Positions 1-8,085 are shown, counted from the stretch's first letter. The stretch: 15,328 nt of DNA from Candidatus Aminicenantes bacterium UBA876 (GCA_002294665.1 DBFQ01000071.1:21032-36359), one strand, 5' to 3'. Notes: a model not told the origin generated them from the sequence alone. A program made the numbers and translations.

Positions 1-1
1 T

Positions 2-361
2 ATCGACAAGCTGAAGGCCAGGCAGGGCTATCCGGAAATCGACGAAGAGCCGGCGCCGGGAGACGTGATCCCACCCTTTTTCGAGCTGGAGTTCTACGAC
101 GAACGGGACTTTGAAAACCAGCATGAACGCGACCTGCTCATCTATGACGGCAAGTGGGTCAAATCCTGCCTGGAGGGTCGCGAACCCTGGACTGCGGGGC
201 AGTGGCTGCGCGCGGGCAACATCATGTGGGAAATCCGGACCGGTGACGGCGACCGCATCGAATACCTGATCGCCATAGAAGACGAAAGCGTGGACAACCC
301 CAAGCGGACTTTCCGCGCCCGGACTCGTATCCTCATCCAGGTGGTGAAAGAAGAGTTCTGA
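2..361 (+). CDS. Unrecognised protein, C-terminal part (5' end outside window)
   Basis: The reading frame is open from the left edge (frame of base 2) to the TGA at 359-361, giving about 119 residues of a protein whose start lies outside the window. A GTG at 65 could act as a start, but the frame stays open upstream and the preceding residues look like ordinary coding sequence (IDKLKARQGYPEIDEEPAPG), so I treat it as a truncated gene. The fragment is soluble-looking and rich in acidic and aromatic residues (PPFFELEFYDERDFENQHER), has no membrane segment and no cysteine motif, and ends in an alternating strand-like stretch (RTRILIQVVKEEF). I do not recognise the family and assign no function. 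Only the coding status and the end are well supported. Confidence 0.65.
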   Translation: MDKLKARQGYPEIDEEPAPGDVIPPFFELEFYDERDFENQHERDLLIYDGKWVKSCLEGREPWTAGQWLRAGNIMWEIRTGDGDRIEYLIAIEDESVDNPKRTFRARTRILIQVVKEEF

Positions 362-668
362 ACGGACGATTGCGGGTTTCTGCCGGTCGTGGGCACGCTT
401 TTTTCACCCATGTACTGAAAAATATTCTGATTGCCCGGTCCTGTATGTTCATTCCGGGTGACTGAAAAAACCGGCCGACCGGACGGCTGATTGCAAGCGA
501 TGGGGAGAAAATGTCAATTCAATCCGGGGGCATGATCCCGGGTGATAATGCAACAACACAAAACTTGCGCTCCACCCGAATCATAAGCGGGCCAATCGCC
601 GCAATCTGTGCTATGATGAATGGAAAAACGGGACTCACCGGCAAATCAGACATGGGACGTTTTGATTC
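362..668. other. Intergenic region upstream of uppP
   Basis: This 307 bp gap holds no gene I can support. It contains a predicted extended -10 promoter for uppP (609-617), a GC-rich inverted repeat CCCGG/CCGGG at 434-438 and 454-458 with no T-run after it, a T6 run at 399-404 without a convincing stem in front of it, and a 63-codon open frame starting at ATG 511 after the purine-rich sequence GGGGAGAAA. That frame runs into uppP out of register. No clear rho-independent terminator for the upstream gene is seen. Confidence 0.6.
609..617 (+). promoter_or_regulatory. Predicted extended -10 promoter for uppP
   Basis: TGCTATGAT fits the extended -10 pattern TG-n-TATAAT (hexamer TATGAT at 612-617). 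The region where a -35 box would sit (589-594, GGGCCA) matches poorly, which is usual for extended -10 promoters. The predicted start near 624 would leave a leader of about 45 nt before the uppP ATG at 669. This is motif matching only. Confidence 0.4.
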
Positions 669-1454
669 ATGGATTGGCTGCAAGCATTCATCCTGGGCGT
701 AATCCAGGGCCTGACGGAATTTCTTCCGGTCAGCAGCAGCGGACATCTGGAGCTGGGAAAACACATCCTGGGCGTCGAAATCCGCCAGAACCTGACTTTC
801 ACGGTTGTGGTGCATGGCGCCACGGTATTGAGTACGATTGTTGTATTCTGGAATACCCTGAGTCAACTGGCGCGTGATTTTTTCCAATTCCAGTGGAACG
901 AATCCTCAAAATACCTGTTGAAAATCTTTTTGTCGATGATCCCGGTCCTGATTGTCGGCCTGTTTTTTCAAGCTGAGATTGAAACGCTTTTTACCGGCAA
1001 CCTGCTTTTTGTCGGCATCATGTTGTGCATTACCGCGATGTTGCTGGCCCTCACATACCATGCCGCGGAGAGACAGCGAGAGATCACTTATATCGATTCA
1101 ATCCTGATCGGAGTGGCCCAGGCGTTGGCCGTGCTGCCCGGGATTTCACGCTCCGGAGCAACCATTGCGACCGGCCTGTACCTGGGGAACAAAAGGGAAG
1201 ATATCGCACGCTTTTCCTTTCTGATGGTCCTGGTCCCGATTCTCGGCGCCAACCTCAAGAGCCTGATGGATACCGGCCTCAACACCGAGCCGGCGGTTGG
1301 AATCACACCCCTGGTCGTCGGATTCCTGGCGGCTTTTCTTTCCGGATTAATCGCCTGCCGCTGGATGCTGAGAATCGTCGTTAAAGGGAAATTGATCTAT
1401 TTTTCCATCTACTGCCTGATCATCGGTTCGATTGCGATCATCTCTGCGTTTTAA
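669..1454 (+). CDS. uppP: Undecaprenyl-diphosphate phosphatase UppP (BacA family)
   Basis: Integral membrane phosphatase that removes a phosphate from undecaprenyl diphosphate to recycle the lipid carrier for peptidoglycan and other envelope polymers; the family also gives bacitracin resistance. The 261-residue product is slightly shorter than E. coli UppP (273). Both family signatures are present: the (E/Q)xxxE region Q13-G-L-T-E17-F-L-P followed by VSSSGH with H26, and P157-G-I-S-R-S-G with the catalytic Arg at 161. The rest is a series of hydrophobic helices. The ATG at 669 is chosen because it leaves the standard short N-terminus before the first motif; a modest GGGA lies about 10 nt upstream. 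Its neighbours on the other strand build the cell wall (mre/rod genes), so the function fits the locus although it is transcribed separately. Its stop overlaps the queH stop in one TTAA. Confidence 0.96.
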   Translation: MDWLQAFILGVIQGLTEFLPVSSSGHLELGKHILGVEIRQNLTFTVVVHGATVLSTIVVFWNTLSQLARDFFQFQWNESSKYLLKIFLSMIPVLIVGLFFQAEIETLFTGNLLFVGIMLCITAMLLALTYHAAERQREITYIDSILIGVAQALAVLPGISRSGATIATGLYLGNKREDIARFSFLMVLVPILGANLKSLMDTGLNTEPAVGITPLVVGFLAAFLSGLIACRWMLRIVVKGKLIYFSIYCLIIGSIAIISAF

Positions 1455-2050
1455 GCGGAGTCACCCGGCCCACTGGCCATTCTATTGCGGGAACGGGTCC
1501 GCAGCAAACGGTCTCTTTGCGAATAAACGCAGCCGCAATAGTCCTGGTGGCGGATACCGAGTTCACTGGCCAGCTTGCGCGCGTGGTTCCAGCCGTCCCG
1601 ACTTTTGAAGTTTTCCGGCAGGAAAGCGATGCCGAACTCCCTGGACAGGGCCTCACCCTCGGCATTGATCTGGCGGGTGACCTTGTACGGGCTGATGGAC
1701 AGTGTCGAGGCCACACAGTCAAAACCTTTTTCCCCGGCGATTTCGAAAGTGCGCCGCAGGCGTTGCTCAAAGCAGAGGCTGCAGCGCCTGCCGCGTTCCG
1801 GTTCATTGCGCCATGGAAACATCGCCCGTACCCAGGCCTGGATATTCCATTCCCCCTGCAGTAACGTCCAGCCTTCACGCCGGGCCAAAAGGCATGCCTC
1901 TTGCAATCGGAAACGGTATTCTGCCTGCGGGTGGATGTTGGGATTGTGGAAAAACCCGGTCACTTCGTACGTCTCTCGCAAGCGGCGCACCACCCAGGCC
2001 GCACAGGGACCGCAACAGACATGGAGCAGCAGGCGCGGTTTTTCCGCCAC
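1451..2050 (-). CDS. queH: Epoxyqueuosine reductase QueH (DUF208)
   Basis: Catalyses the last step of queuosine synthesis in tRNA, reduction of epoxyqueuosine to queuosine, as the iron-sulfur alternative to the B12-dependent QueG. The 199-residue protein has the full DUF208 signature: LLHVCCGPCA near the N-terminus (C12, C13, C16), NPNIHPQAEYRFR (residues 37-48), RCSLCFEQRL (C90, C93), STLSISPYK (115-123) and DGWNHARKLASELG followed by YCGC (C172, C174). These cysteines are the expected ligands for the cluster and metal centre. The start is GTG at 2050, one base after the stop of the upstream methyltransferase, with a strong GGAGG inside that gene's end, so translation is probably coupled. 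It is the last gene of the long minus-strand operon. No other queuosine gene is in the window; whether the cell makes or salvages the precursor cannot be seen here. Confidence 0.94.
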   Translation of the reverse strand: MAEKPRLLLHVCCGPCAAWVVRRLRETYEVTGFFHNPNIHPQAEYRFRLQEACLLARREGWTLLQGEWNIQAWVRAMFPWRNEPERGRRCSLCFEQRLRRTFEIAGEKGFDCVASTLSISPYKVTRQINAEGEALSREFGIAFLPENFKSRDGWNHARKLASELGIRHQDYCGCVYSQRDRLLRTRSRNRMASGPGDSA

Positions 2051-2051
2051 C

Positions 2052-2798
2052 TTACCCTTCCTCCCGCTGCATCTCGTACATCAGGATGCAGGCGCTGACC
2101 CCGGCATTGAGCGAATCCACGCGCCCCGACTGGGGAATACGCACAACCGGATACGCTTTCAACCAGCGCTCCGCGATACCGCCGCCTTCGTTGCCGACCA
2201 CCACCAGGCAGGGGAAAGAGAGCTTCTGCGGAGGAACCGGGCCGGTTCCCGGCGCGGCGGCGGTCATGTAAATGTTGAATCGGGCCGCTTCCGCGGAAAA
2301 GAGCAATTTCTCCAGGCTGGGATAGACACGGAAGGGCACATCGAGCAGGGCTGTCTGGGACGCGCGCAAAAAACGCGGATTCCAGGGCCGCACCCCATCC
2401 CCGGTCAACACAATGCCGTCAACACCAAACGCCGCGGCGCAGCGAAATGCGGTTCCGGCATTGGCCGGATCCTGCAAACCATCCAGCGCCACCACGGCGC
2501 GAGCATCCTGCCAGGCGAACGTCAGCCGCGGCTCCTCAATCACCGCGATCAGGTCCGGCGCATCCTTCAGGCGCGATATCCGGTCCAGCACTCCCCGGCC
2601 CGTCACCCAGACTTCATCGGCCATCGCCGCATCCGCCAGTTCGCGCAAGCGATCATGCACGATCAGCAAGCGCATCTTCACCCGCCGTTCCAGCAGGTCA
2701 CGCACCAGCTTCTCGCCTTCAAACACAAACATGCCGTCCAGGCCGGCGGCCAATTGCTTGACACGGGGATTGGCCCGGGAAGTGATATCCAGGATCAT
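2052..2798 (-). CDS. SpoU/TrmH-family RNA 2'-O-methyltransferase
   Basis: Predicted SAM-dependent methyltransferase of the SPOUT superfamily that 2'-O-methylates a nucleotide in rRNA or tRNA. The 248-residue length is normal. The N-terminal substrate-binding domain begins with the usual ITSxxNPxVK pattern (ITSRANPRVKQL, residues 5-16) and FEGEKLV. The three SPOUT knot motifs follow: motif 1 DPANAGTAFRCAAAFG with N113 and R119, motif 2 VVVGNEGGGI (199-208), motif 3 IPQSGRVDSLNAG (221-233). The exact target base cannot be read from the sequence, so no symbol is given; RlmB, TrmH or TsnR-like roles are all possible. The ATG overlaps the stop of the radical SAM gene as ATGA (2795-2798), with GGAGG four bases upstream. 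It lies between a radical SAM protein and queH, which makes a small RNA-modification tail to the operon. Confidence 0.9.
   Translation of the reverse strand: MILDITSRANPRVKQLAAGLDGMFVFEGEKLVRDLLERRVKMRLLIVHDRLRELADAAMADEVWVTGRGVLDRISRLKDAPDLIAVIEEPRLTFAWQDARAVVALDGLQDPANAGTAFRCAAAFGVDGIVLTGDGVRPWNPRFLRASQTALLDVPFRVYPSLEKLLFSAEAARFNIYMTAAAPGTGPVPPQKLSFPCLVVVGNEGGGIAERWLKAYPVVRIPQSGRVDSLNAGVSACILMYEMQREEG
2060..2064 (-). promoter_or_regulatory. Ribosome binding site deciding the queH GTG start
   Basis: On the minus strand GGAGG lies nine bases before the GTG at 2050 and within the last codons of the methyltransferase gene (reading GGGAGGAAGGGTAAG then GTG). It supports the GTG start and suggests coupling to translation of the upstream gene. 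Confidence 0.6.
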
Positions 2799-5218
2799 GG
2801 CGCCTCCGTGCTGCCCGGCGGCGTTCCGAGAATCACCCGCTCACGCCGCAACAGATCCAGGCGTTGTTTCTGCGGATCCAAACAGCGATAGACGCGCGCA
2901 AAACGCGCGGCGGCATCACCCTGCATGCCCATGTGAATGCTCACATGATCCGCTGCCGCCTCCACGTGGTCCGTCGGTTCCAACAGGGGGCCGACCAAAT
3001 GCAATGCCGCTTCGGGATCCGCCAGGGGAACGGAATAAACCAGTGCCTCCAGGCTGCGGCTCAGCCCGGGTGAATCCGGGGGCAAAACCTGAACCTTCAA
3101 CCAGAGGAAATCGCCGGCTTGATGCAACGCCTGCCAGATGTGGCCGGCATCCCATCGGGCGTCGAGTTGCACTTCAACAACCTCCTCCCCGCCGCTGGCC
3201 AGCACCGGCAGCGGGGGCGGCGCGGCCAGCTTCATGCGCGGATGAAACCCGGATGTGCTGCGAAAGCGGATGCCCGTGCGCCGGATCAGTCTTTCAGTAA
3301 GTTGATTCAACGCCAATTGGGACAGGTAACGATACCCACCCTCTTTGCGGTAGAACAGCCGCACCGGCCGGTATTCCGTCACTTCCAATGAACCCGCCCC
3401 GGCATCGGAATCCAGCCTTTCAGACCCGGGGTGCGGCGTGATGGGGTGATAGCATCCGCGGCAATCGGCGCAATCGCGTTCCCCGCAGGGGGGGGACGGC
3501 TCGCAGTTGAGGGCGCGCCGGTATTCCCGGCGCAGGTGCTCCGGCCGAAAATCGATACGCATGTGCTCCCAGGGCAGCGGTTGCGACAACGGGATCTCAT
3601 CCAGAAAGACCTCCATGCCCAGATCGCGGATATGCCGCGCCCATACCGCGGTATTGAAACGACCTTCCCAGGCCGAGTAGGATTCGCCGTCCCGGTAGGC
3701 CCGCAAGAGCAACTCACCGGTGCGCCCATCTCCCCGAGAAAGGATGGTTTCCACTTCGCCGCGGAACACATCCGAAAAATCGATCACCAGGTTGCGGTAG
3801 CGCTTCAAGCGCTGTTTCAGGATGCGGATCCGTTTCAGCAGAACGTCGGCGGATTCCCGCCGCGCCCATTGCAATGGAGTATGGGATTTGGGCACGAAAG
3901 CGGAAAAGGATGCATGCAATCGGACATGCCGGCCCCGGGAGCGCTGGATGATCGCTTCCACCAGGTCCGCGGCGGCATCGATGTCTGTATCCGTCTCGGT
4001 CGGCAACCCGATCATGAAATAGAGTTTGAGTTTCTGCCAGCCCAGGTCCAATGCCGCATCCACGGCGGCCATGATCTCCGTATCCGTGACGTGCTTGTTG
4101 ATCACCCGGCGCAACCGCTCCGATCCCGCCTCGGGCACCAGGGTGATCCCCGTGCGCCGGTAGGAGGCGATGGTTCGGAGCAGATTCCGGGAAAGCGTCC
4201 GCGGACGCAGCGAAGGCACCGACATGGAAACTCCCGGCGGTACCAGTCCGGGGATTTGCTCCAGCAATTTTTCCAGGTATGGATAATCACCGGCACTGAG
4301 TGAAGAAAGTGAAAACCCTTCGAGTCCGGTAAAACGCAACGCGGCGGGCAGATATTCCACCAGAGTCGAGAGAGAACGCTGGCGCCAGGGCGCGTAGTAG
4401 GATCGGGCCTGGCAGAAGCGGCAGGTCTGAGGGCAACCGCGGGCGATCTCCACCTCCAGGCGGTCAAAAACGGTACGCCCCAATGGTACGATCATCTTTG
4501 TTTCCGCCGGCGCTTCTTCCAGGTTCTTCAGGCATTGCCGGGTTACCCCCCCGCCTTCGCCACGGGGAATCAAAAAGCGCCCCTGCCATGCGGTTTCAAC
4601 CCGTGAGGGCACATATAAGCCGGGAACCCGCGCCAGCCGCTCCAGCAGGGCAGCCTTTTTTTCAGCCTTGCCACGCGACTCCCGCAGCGCCGCGATAATC
4701 CGGGGGAAGAGGATTTCGCCGTCACCCACGGCGAAAACGTCGACGAACGCGCGCAGGGGCTCGGGATTGACCACGGAAATTCCTCCGGCCACGATCAGGG
4801 GATATGAATCCTTCCGATCCCGCCCCAGCAGGGGCAGGCGGGCCAGGTCCAGCACATGCAGCACGCCGGTATAGGAAAATTCCGTCAACAGTGAAAACCC
4901 CACGATGTCAAAATCCCCCAGGCTGCGTCGCTGTTCGATCGAGAACAGGGGGATGTCCATTTCGCGAAACAGGTCGGCCGATTCCGGCTCGGGCAGGAAA
5001 CAGCGGTCCGCGGCCACGCCGGTGCTGGAATTCAGCAGGTGATACAGGATCTTGATCCCCTGGTGGCTCATGCCGATTTCGTATGTATCCGGAAACACCA
5101 GGCATACATTGATGTCACCCGGAACGGGCTGCTTGCGAACCGCATTGATTTCGAGACCGGTCCAGGCCTGGGGATTGCGCACCCGGCGCATGAATTGCCG
5201 CCATTGATCAGTTTTCAT
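2795..5218 (-). CDS. Fused B12-type radical SAM protein with C-terminal DUF2344 domain
   Basis: An 807-residue fusion of two widespread uncharacterised families, TIGR03960 (radical SAM with N-terminal cobalamin-binding-like domain) and TIGR03936/DUF2344. Residues 1-240 form a Rossmann-like region (INVCLVFPDTYEIGMSHQG, then LIVAGGISVVNPEPL); a textbook DxHxxG cobalamin motif is not evident, though D44...H52-Q-G is nearby. The radical SAM cluster motif is GCPQTCRFCQA with C262, C266, C269, followed by a typical barrel (ITLVPEAGSERLRRVINK at 358-374, KLYFMIGLPTETD at 398-410). A cysteine-rich stretch at 572-589 (C572, C578, C583, C586, C589) may bind another metal. DUF2344 starts near 615 (YRYLSQLALNQL, then SGFHPRMKLA). 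The start overlaps rodA by 11 bp without a clear ribosome binding site, implying coupling; Met10 is an alternative. In clostridia the separate genes also follow rod genes and precede rng-rplU. Its substrate is unknown. Confidence 0.9.
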   Translation of the reverse strand: MKTDQWRQFMRRVRNPQAWTGLEINAVRKQPVPGDINVCLVFPDTYEIGMSHQGIKILYHLLNSSTGVAADRCFLPEPESADLFREMDIPLFSIEQRRSLGDFDIVGFSLLTEFSYTGVLHVLDLARLPLLGRDRKDSYPLIVAGGISVVNPEPLRAFVDVFAVGDGEILFPRIIAALRESRGKAEKKAALLERLARVPGLYVPSRVETAWQGRFLIPRGEGGGVTRQCLKNLEEAPAETKMIVPLGRTVFDRLEVEIARGCPQTCRFCQARSYYAPWRQRSLSTLVEYLPAALRFTGLEGFSLSSLSAGDYPYLEKLLEQIPGLVPPGVSMSVPSLRPRTLSRNLLRTIASYRRTGITLVPEAGSERLRRVINKHVTDTEIMAAVDAALDLGWQKLKLYFMIGLPTETDTDIDAAADLVEAIIQRSRGRHVRLHASFSAFVPKSHTPLQWARRESADVLLKRIRILKQRLKRYRNLVIDFSDVFRGEVETILSRGDGRTGELLLRAYRDGESYSAWEGRFNTAVWARHIRDLGMEVFLDEIPLSQPLPWEHMRIDFRPEHLRREYRRALNCEPSPPCGERDCADCRGCYHPITPHPGSERLDSDAGAGSLEVTEYRPVRLFYRKEGGYRYLSQLALNQLTERLIRRTGIRFRSTSGFHPRMKLAAPPPLPVLASGGEEVVEVQLDARWDAGHIWQALHQAGDFLWLKVQVLPPDSPGLSRSLEALVYSVPLADPEAALHLVGPLLEPTDHVEAAADHVSIHMGMQGDAAARFARVYRCLDPQKQRLDLLRRERVILGTPPGSTEAP

Positions 5219-6284
5219 GCAGGTAGGGATTCAACTTCATTCGGAAAATCAGGCCTTCACCGAGCATGAAGGAAAGCAATGATGACCCTCCATACGAAAC
5301 AAAGGGCAACGGAACGCCCATAACAGGAAAATATCCGATGGCCATCAGAATGTTGACCAGAAATTGAAACAAGATCAACCCCGTGAACAGATAAACAAAA
5401 TAGAACTGGGCGGTGCCGACGCCGCGGAAGCGCAACTGACGCGTAAACAAAAGGAAAAACAACAGCAGCATCAGGCTGATGCCGATAAAACCGAATTCCT
5501 CTCCCAGAACGGACACGATGAAATCGGTATGGCGCGTGGGCAGAAAATCCAGTTGTGACTGAGATCCGCGCATGAACCCCTGTCCGCTCAGTCCCCCCGA
5601 ACCCACGGCGATGCGGGATTGGATGATCTGGTATCCACTCGACTGGCTGAATTTCTCGGGGTTCAGAAAGGAAATCACCCGGCTTTTCTGATAGGGTTTC
5701 AATACCGTATGCCACACCGCCACGGAGCCGGCGGCAAGCACCAGCACCAGGCCCAGAACGACATACAGGCGCACCCGCCGCAGAAGCATGGCGCCGAGCA
5801 GGAGAGAGAGCAAGATGAAAGCCACTCCCATATCCGGTTGCAGCACGATCAGAACAACCGGCAAACCCAACATGGCGGCAATGCGCAAAAATTCGCGGGC
5901 GCCGATAACGGGTATCCGTGCCAGATAGCGCGCCAGCATCAGGGCAAGGGGAATCTTGACAAACTCCGACACCTGGACGGAGATGACTCCCAGACGCAGC
6001 CAGCTCCGGGTACCGGCCACCTCATGCCCGACCGCGAGTTGGACCACCAGGAGCACCATCAAGACCACATAAGCGGGCAACGCCAGGCGGAAAACCGTTT
6101 CCGTTCGGATTCGCATCGCCAGAAAACCCGCCAGAAGCGCCACGACCAGGAAAACCGCCTGCCGCAGGTGATACGCCGGCGAAGAAGCGCCGGACGCACT
6201 GGCAATCAACAGGATTCCCAACAAGCCGATCATTATGAGCACGATCGCCGTAACCCTGTCTGAAAAACGCAGGAAGTCACTCAT
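5208..6284 (-). CDS. rodA: Rod-shape peptidoglycan glycosyltransferase RodA (SEDS family)
   Basis: Polytopic SEDS protein that polymerises lipid II into glycan strands during lateral wall growth, working with PBP2 encoded just upstream. The chosen product is 358 residues with about ten hydrophobic helices. SEDS signatures: GTRSWLRLG with W95, SEFVKIPLAL with E108, VLQPDMGVAF, GGLSGQGFMRGSQ, PTRHTDFIVSVLGEEFGFIG with the catalytic Asp at 254, and PLPFVSYGGSSLL near the C-terminus. The open frame extends upstream to 6407, but the extra residues are unlike SEDS proteins and lie inside mrdA. The ATG at 6284 gives MSDFLRFSDRV, the usual RodA start before helix 1, with AGG about ten bases upstream. 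It overlaps mrdA by 8 bp and the next gene by 11 bp, so all three are probably translationally coupled. Confidence 0.95.
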   Translation of the reverse strand: MSDFLRFSDRVTAIVLIMIGLLGILLIASASGASSPAYHLRQAVFLVVALLAGFLAMRIRTETVFRLALPAYVVLMVLLVVQLAVGHEVAGTRSWLRLGVISVQVSEFVKIPLALMLARYLARIPVIGAREFLRIAAMLGLPVVLIVLQPDMGVAFILLSLLLGAMLLRRVRLYVVLGLVLVLAAGSVAVWHTVLKPYQKSRVISFLNPEKFSQSSGYQIIQSRIAVGSGGLSGQGFMRGSQSQLDFLPTRHTDFIVSVLGEEFGFIGISLMLLLFFLLFTRQLRFRGVGTAQFYFVYLFTGLILFQFLVNILMAIGYFPVMGVPLPFVSYGGSSLLSFMLGEGLIFRMKLNPYLHEN

Positions 6285-8085
6285 TGGCAAATAACCTGCG
6301 ATACACGCGCGCCGCCAATGGGGCTGCGATTTCTCCGGCGTCTCCACCGTGCTCCACCAGCACGACAACCGCATAGCGCGGATTCGTGCGCGGGGCAAAG
6401 GAAGCAAACCAGGAGTGGGGACGAAAACGTTTTTGTTGAGCCAGTTCCCTGTAACGGGGATTGTCCTTGCTGATCACCTGTTGAGTCCCGGTCTTGCCGC
6501 AGATTTCAAGGCCCGGTACGCGGGCGGCTTTCCCGGTACCCTCATCGTTCACCGACCGGAACATTCCCTCGATCACTTTCTCGAAATGCTCCGGCCGGAT
6601 CGGCAATCTGCGAAACCGGGGCTCATAGCGGTACAGTTCTTCACCACGGCGTTCGATCCGGCGCAACAGGTGGAGTTGGGGGCATCTTCCCCGCAGGGCG
6701 ATCGTACTGATCATCTGCAACACCTGTGCCGGTGTCACCGTCACCCAACCGCCGCCGATGGAAACGGAAATGGTTTCTCCGGGATACCAGGGACTCTGGA
6801 AACGTTTCTGTTTCCAGGAACGCGTCGGCATGATGCCGCTGACTTCTCCGGGAAGATCGATGCCGGTCTTTTCGCCCAAACCCATGGCTTTGGCATATCC
6901 GGCGATGATGTCGATGTCCAGGCGCCGACCGAGCAGGTAGAAATAGATGTTGCAGGAATCCCGCAAAGCTTCGCTGAGATTGACTCTTCCATGCCCCCAG
7001 GAATTCCAGCAATGGAAATCACGGTTGTAGAGGCGCACGGCTCCGGTGCAGGTGACAGTCGTCTGAGATGTAATCAAACCCTCTTCCAGGCCGGCCAGTG
7101 TCATGACCAGCTTGAAAACCGACCCGGGGGAATATCGGCCCCGGATAAACCGGTCCTGCAGGGGCCGGCTGGGGTGGTTCAGCAGCGATTGCCAGGTCTC
7201 CGGTTCCAGTATTCCCGAAAATGCGCCCGGATCGAAAGCCGGCCGGCTGACCAGGGCCAGAATACCCCCGGTTTCCAGGTCCGCCACCGCCAGGATGCCG
7301 GTCTGGTCTCTGAATTCATTTTCCGCGAATTGTTGCAGGGGAAGATCAAGGGTCAGGGAGATGTTGTCGCCGGGCACCGGTTCCACTTCATCTACCAGGC
7401 GGCGGATGATTCCAAGGTTGTCGCGAATGACCAGGCGCATGCCCTTGGTACCTTTCAATAAGGCTTCATACTCTTTTTCCACGCCGCTCTTGCCCACGGC
7501 ATCGCCCTGCAGATACCCCTGTTGGGCCCGTTCGCTCAACTCCGTCTCGGAGATTTCGGAGACGTATCCCAGCACATGAGCCGCCGTGCGGCCCAGGGGA
7601 TAATTCCGACCGGGTTCCACAGAGAGTTCAAATTCAGGCAGCGTATCGGAGCGGCTCTGCATCACCACAACCTGGCGCAGGTTCAGGTTGCGCCGGATGG
7701 GCACGGGGAAAGCAGCGGGATAATCCCGATACTGATCCAGGCGTCTCCGGATGGTTTCCGCAGGCACGCCGATGACTTGCGCCGCGAAGCGGGTACTGGC
7801 TTCCAGGTTGCGGGTGTTCTTGCGCACCAGAAACAGGTTGAAGTTCAAACGGTTCCCCGCCAGGACACGGCCGCGGCGGTCGTGTATCAGGCCGCGGGGA
7901 GCCGGGGTCTGGATACGGCGATAGATATTCTGGCGCGCGAGATTATTGTAATGCTCATGCCGGACAACCTGGACGTTCCAGAAAATGAACAGGAGCCCGG
8001 AAAATACGACGACCAGACCGGCGGTGGCGATGCGGGAGATGCGGTCCATATCCGCGCCGGAGAGTTGACGCTGGTCAATGTACAT
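6277..8085 (-). CDS. mrdA: Penicillin-binding protein 2 (elongasome transpeptidase)
   Basis: Class B penicillin-binding protein that cross-links peptidoglycan during cell elongation, anchored in the inner membrane with its catalytic domain in the periplasm; partner of RodA and MreC. The 602 residues comprise a short cytoplasmic tail, one membrane helix (about 18-36), the pedestal domain with PAPRGLIHDRRGRVLAGN (61-78) and GKSGVEKEYE (198-207), and the transpeptidase domain. Active-site motifs are S322-V-F-K325, S377-C-N379 and K531-T-G. The element usually written IGQGY reads IGGGW here (443-447), a small departure. The start at 8085 is supported by AAGGGAG four bases upstream, inside the mreD end; the genes overlap by 11 bp. 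Met13 is a possible but less likely start. Length and motifs are complete, so the gene looks intact. Confidence 0.96.
   Translation of the reverse strand: MYIDQRQLSGADMDRISRIATAGLVVVFSGLLFIFWNVQVVRHEHYNNLARQNIYRRIQTPAPRGLIHDRRGRVLAGNRLNFNLFLVRKNTRNLEASTRFAAQVIGVPAETIRRRLDQYRDYPAAFPVPIRRNLNLRQVVVMQSRSDTLPEFELSVEPGRNYPLGRTAAHVLGYVSEISETELSERAQQGYLQGDAVGKSGVEKEYEALLKGTKGMRLVIRDNLGIIRRLVDEVEPVPGDNISLTLDLPLQQFAENEFRDQTGILAVADLETGGILALVSRPAFDPGAFSGILEPETWQSLLNHPSRPLQDRFIRGRYSPGSVFKLVMTLAGLEEGLITSQTTVTCTGAVRLYNRDFHCWNSWGHGRVNLSEALRDSCNIYFYLLGRRLDIDIIAGYAKAMGLGEKTGIDLPGEVSGIMPTRSWKQKRFQSPWYPGETISVSIGGGWVTVTPAQVLQMISTIALRGRCPQLHLLRRIERRGEELYRYEPRFRRLPIRPEHFEKVIEGMFRSVNDEGTGKAARVPGLEICGKTGTQQVISKDNPRYRELAQQKRFRPHSWFASFAPRTNPRYAVVVLVEHGGDAGEIAAPLAARVYRRLFANE

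Noticed and set aside
388-404. Possible terminator after the left-edge gene (T6 run at 399-404)
   Set aside because: The only stem next to the T-run is three or four pairs; a longer imperfect stem ends about eight bases before it. Too weak to call.
414-494. Short direct repeats ACTGAAAAA (414, 461) and CTGATTGC (427, 487)
   Set aside because: Two copies each, differently spaced, 8-9 bases long; chance is a fair explanation and no binding factor is suggested.
1461-1500. GC-rich inverted repeats after the uppP stop (GGCC-CACT-GGCC, TGCGG...CCGCA)
   Set aside because: They lie in queH coding sequence, have short stems and no T-run; they do not make a credible terminator.
1575-2891. A 438-codon + strand open frame opposite queH and the methyltransferase
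   Set aside because: It is the mirror of two well-supported genes, rich in Arg, Pro, His and Gln, with no motif.
6285-6407. Upstream extension of the rodA frame
   Set aside because: The added 41 residues are not SEDS-like and lie within mrdA; ATG 6284 gives the normal RodA N-terminus.
6349-7461. A 370-codon + strand open frame opposite mrdA
   Set aside because: Shadow of the PBP2 gene, whose three active-site motifs fix the true frame.
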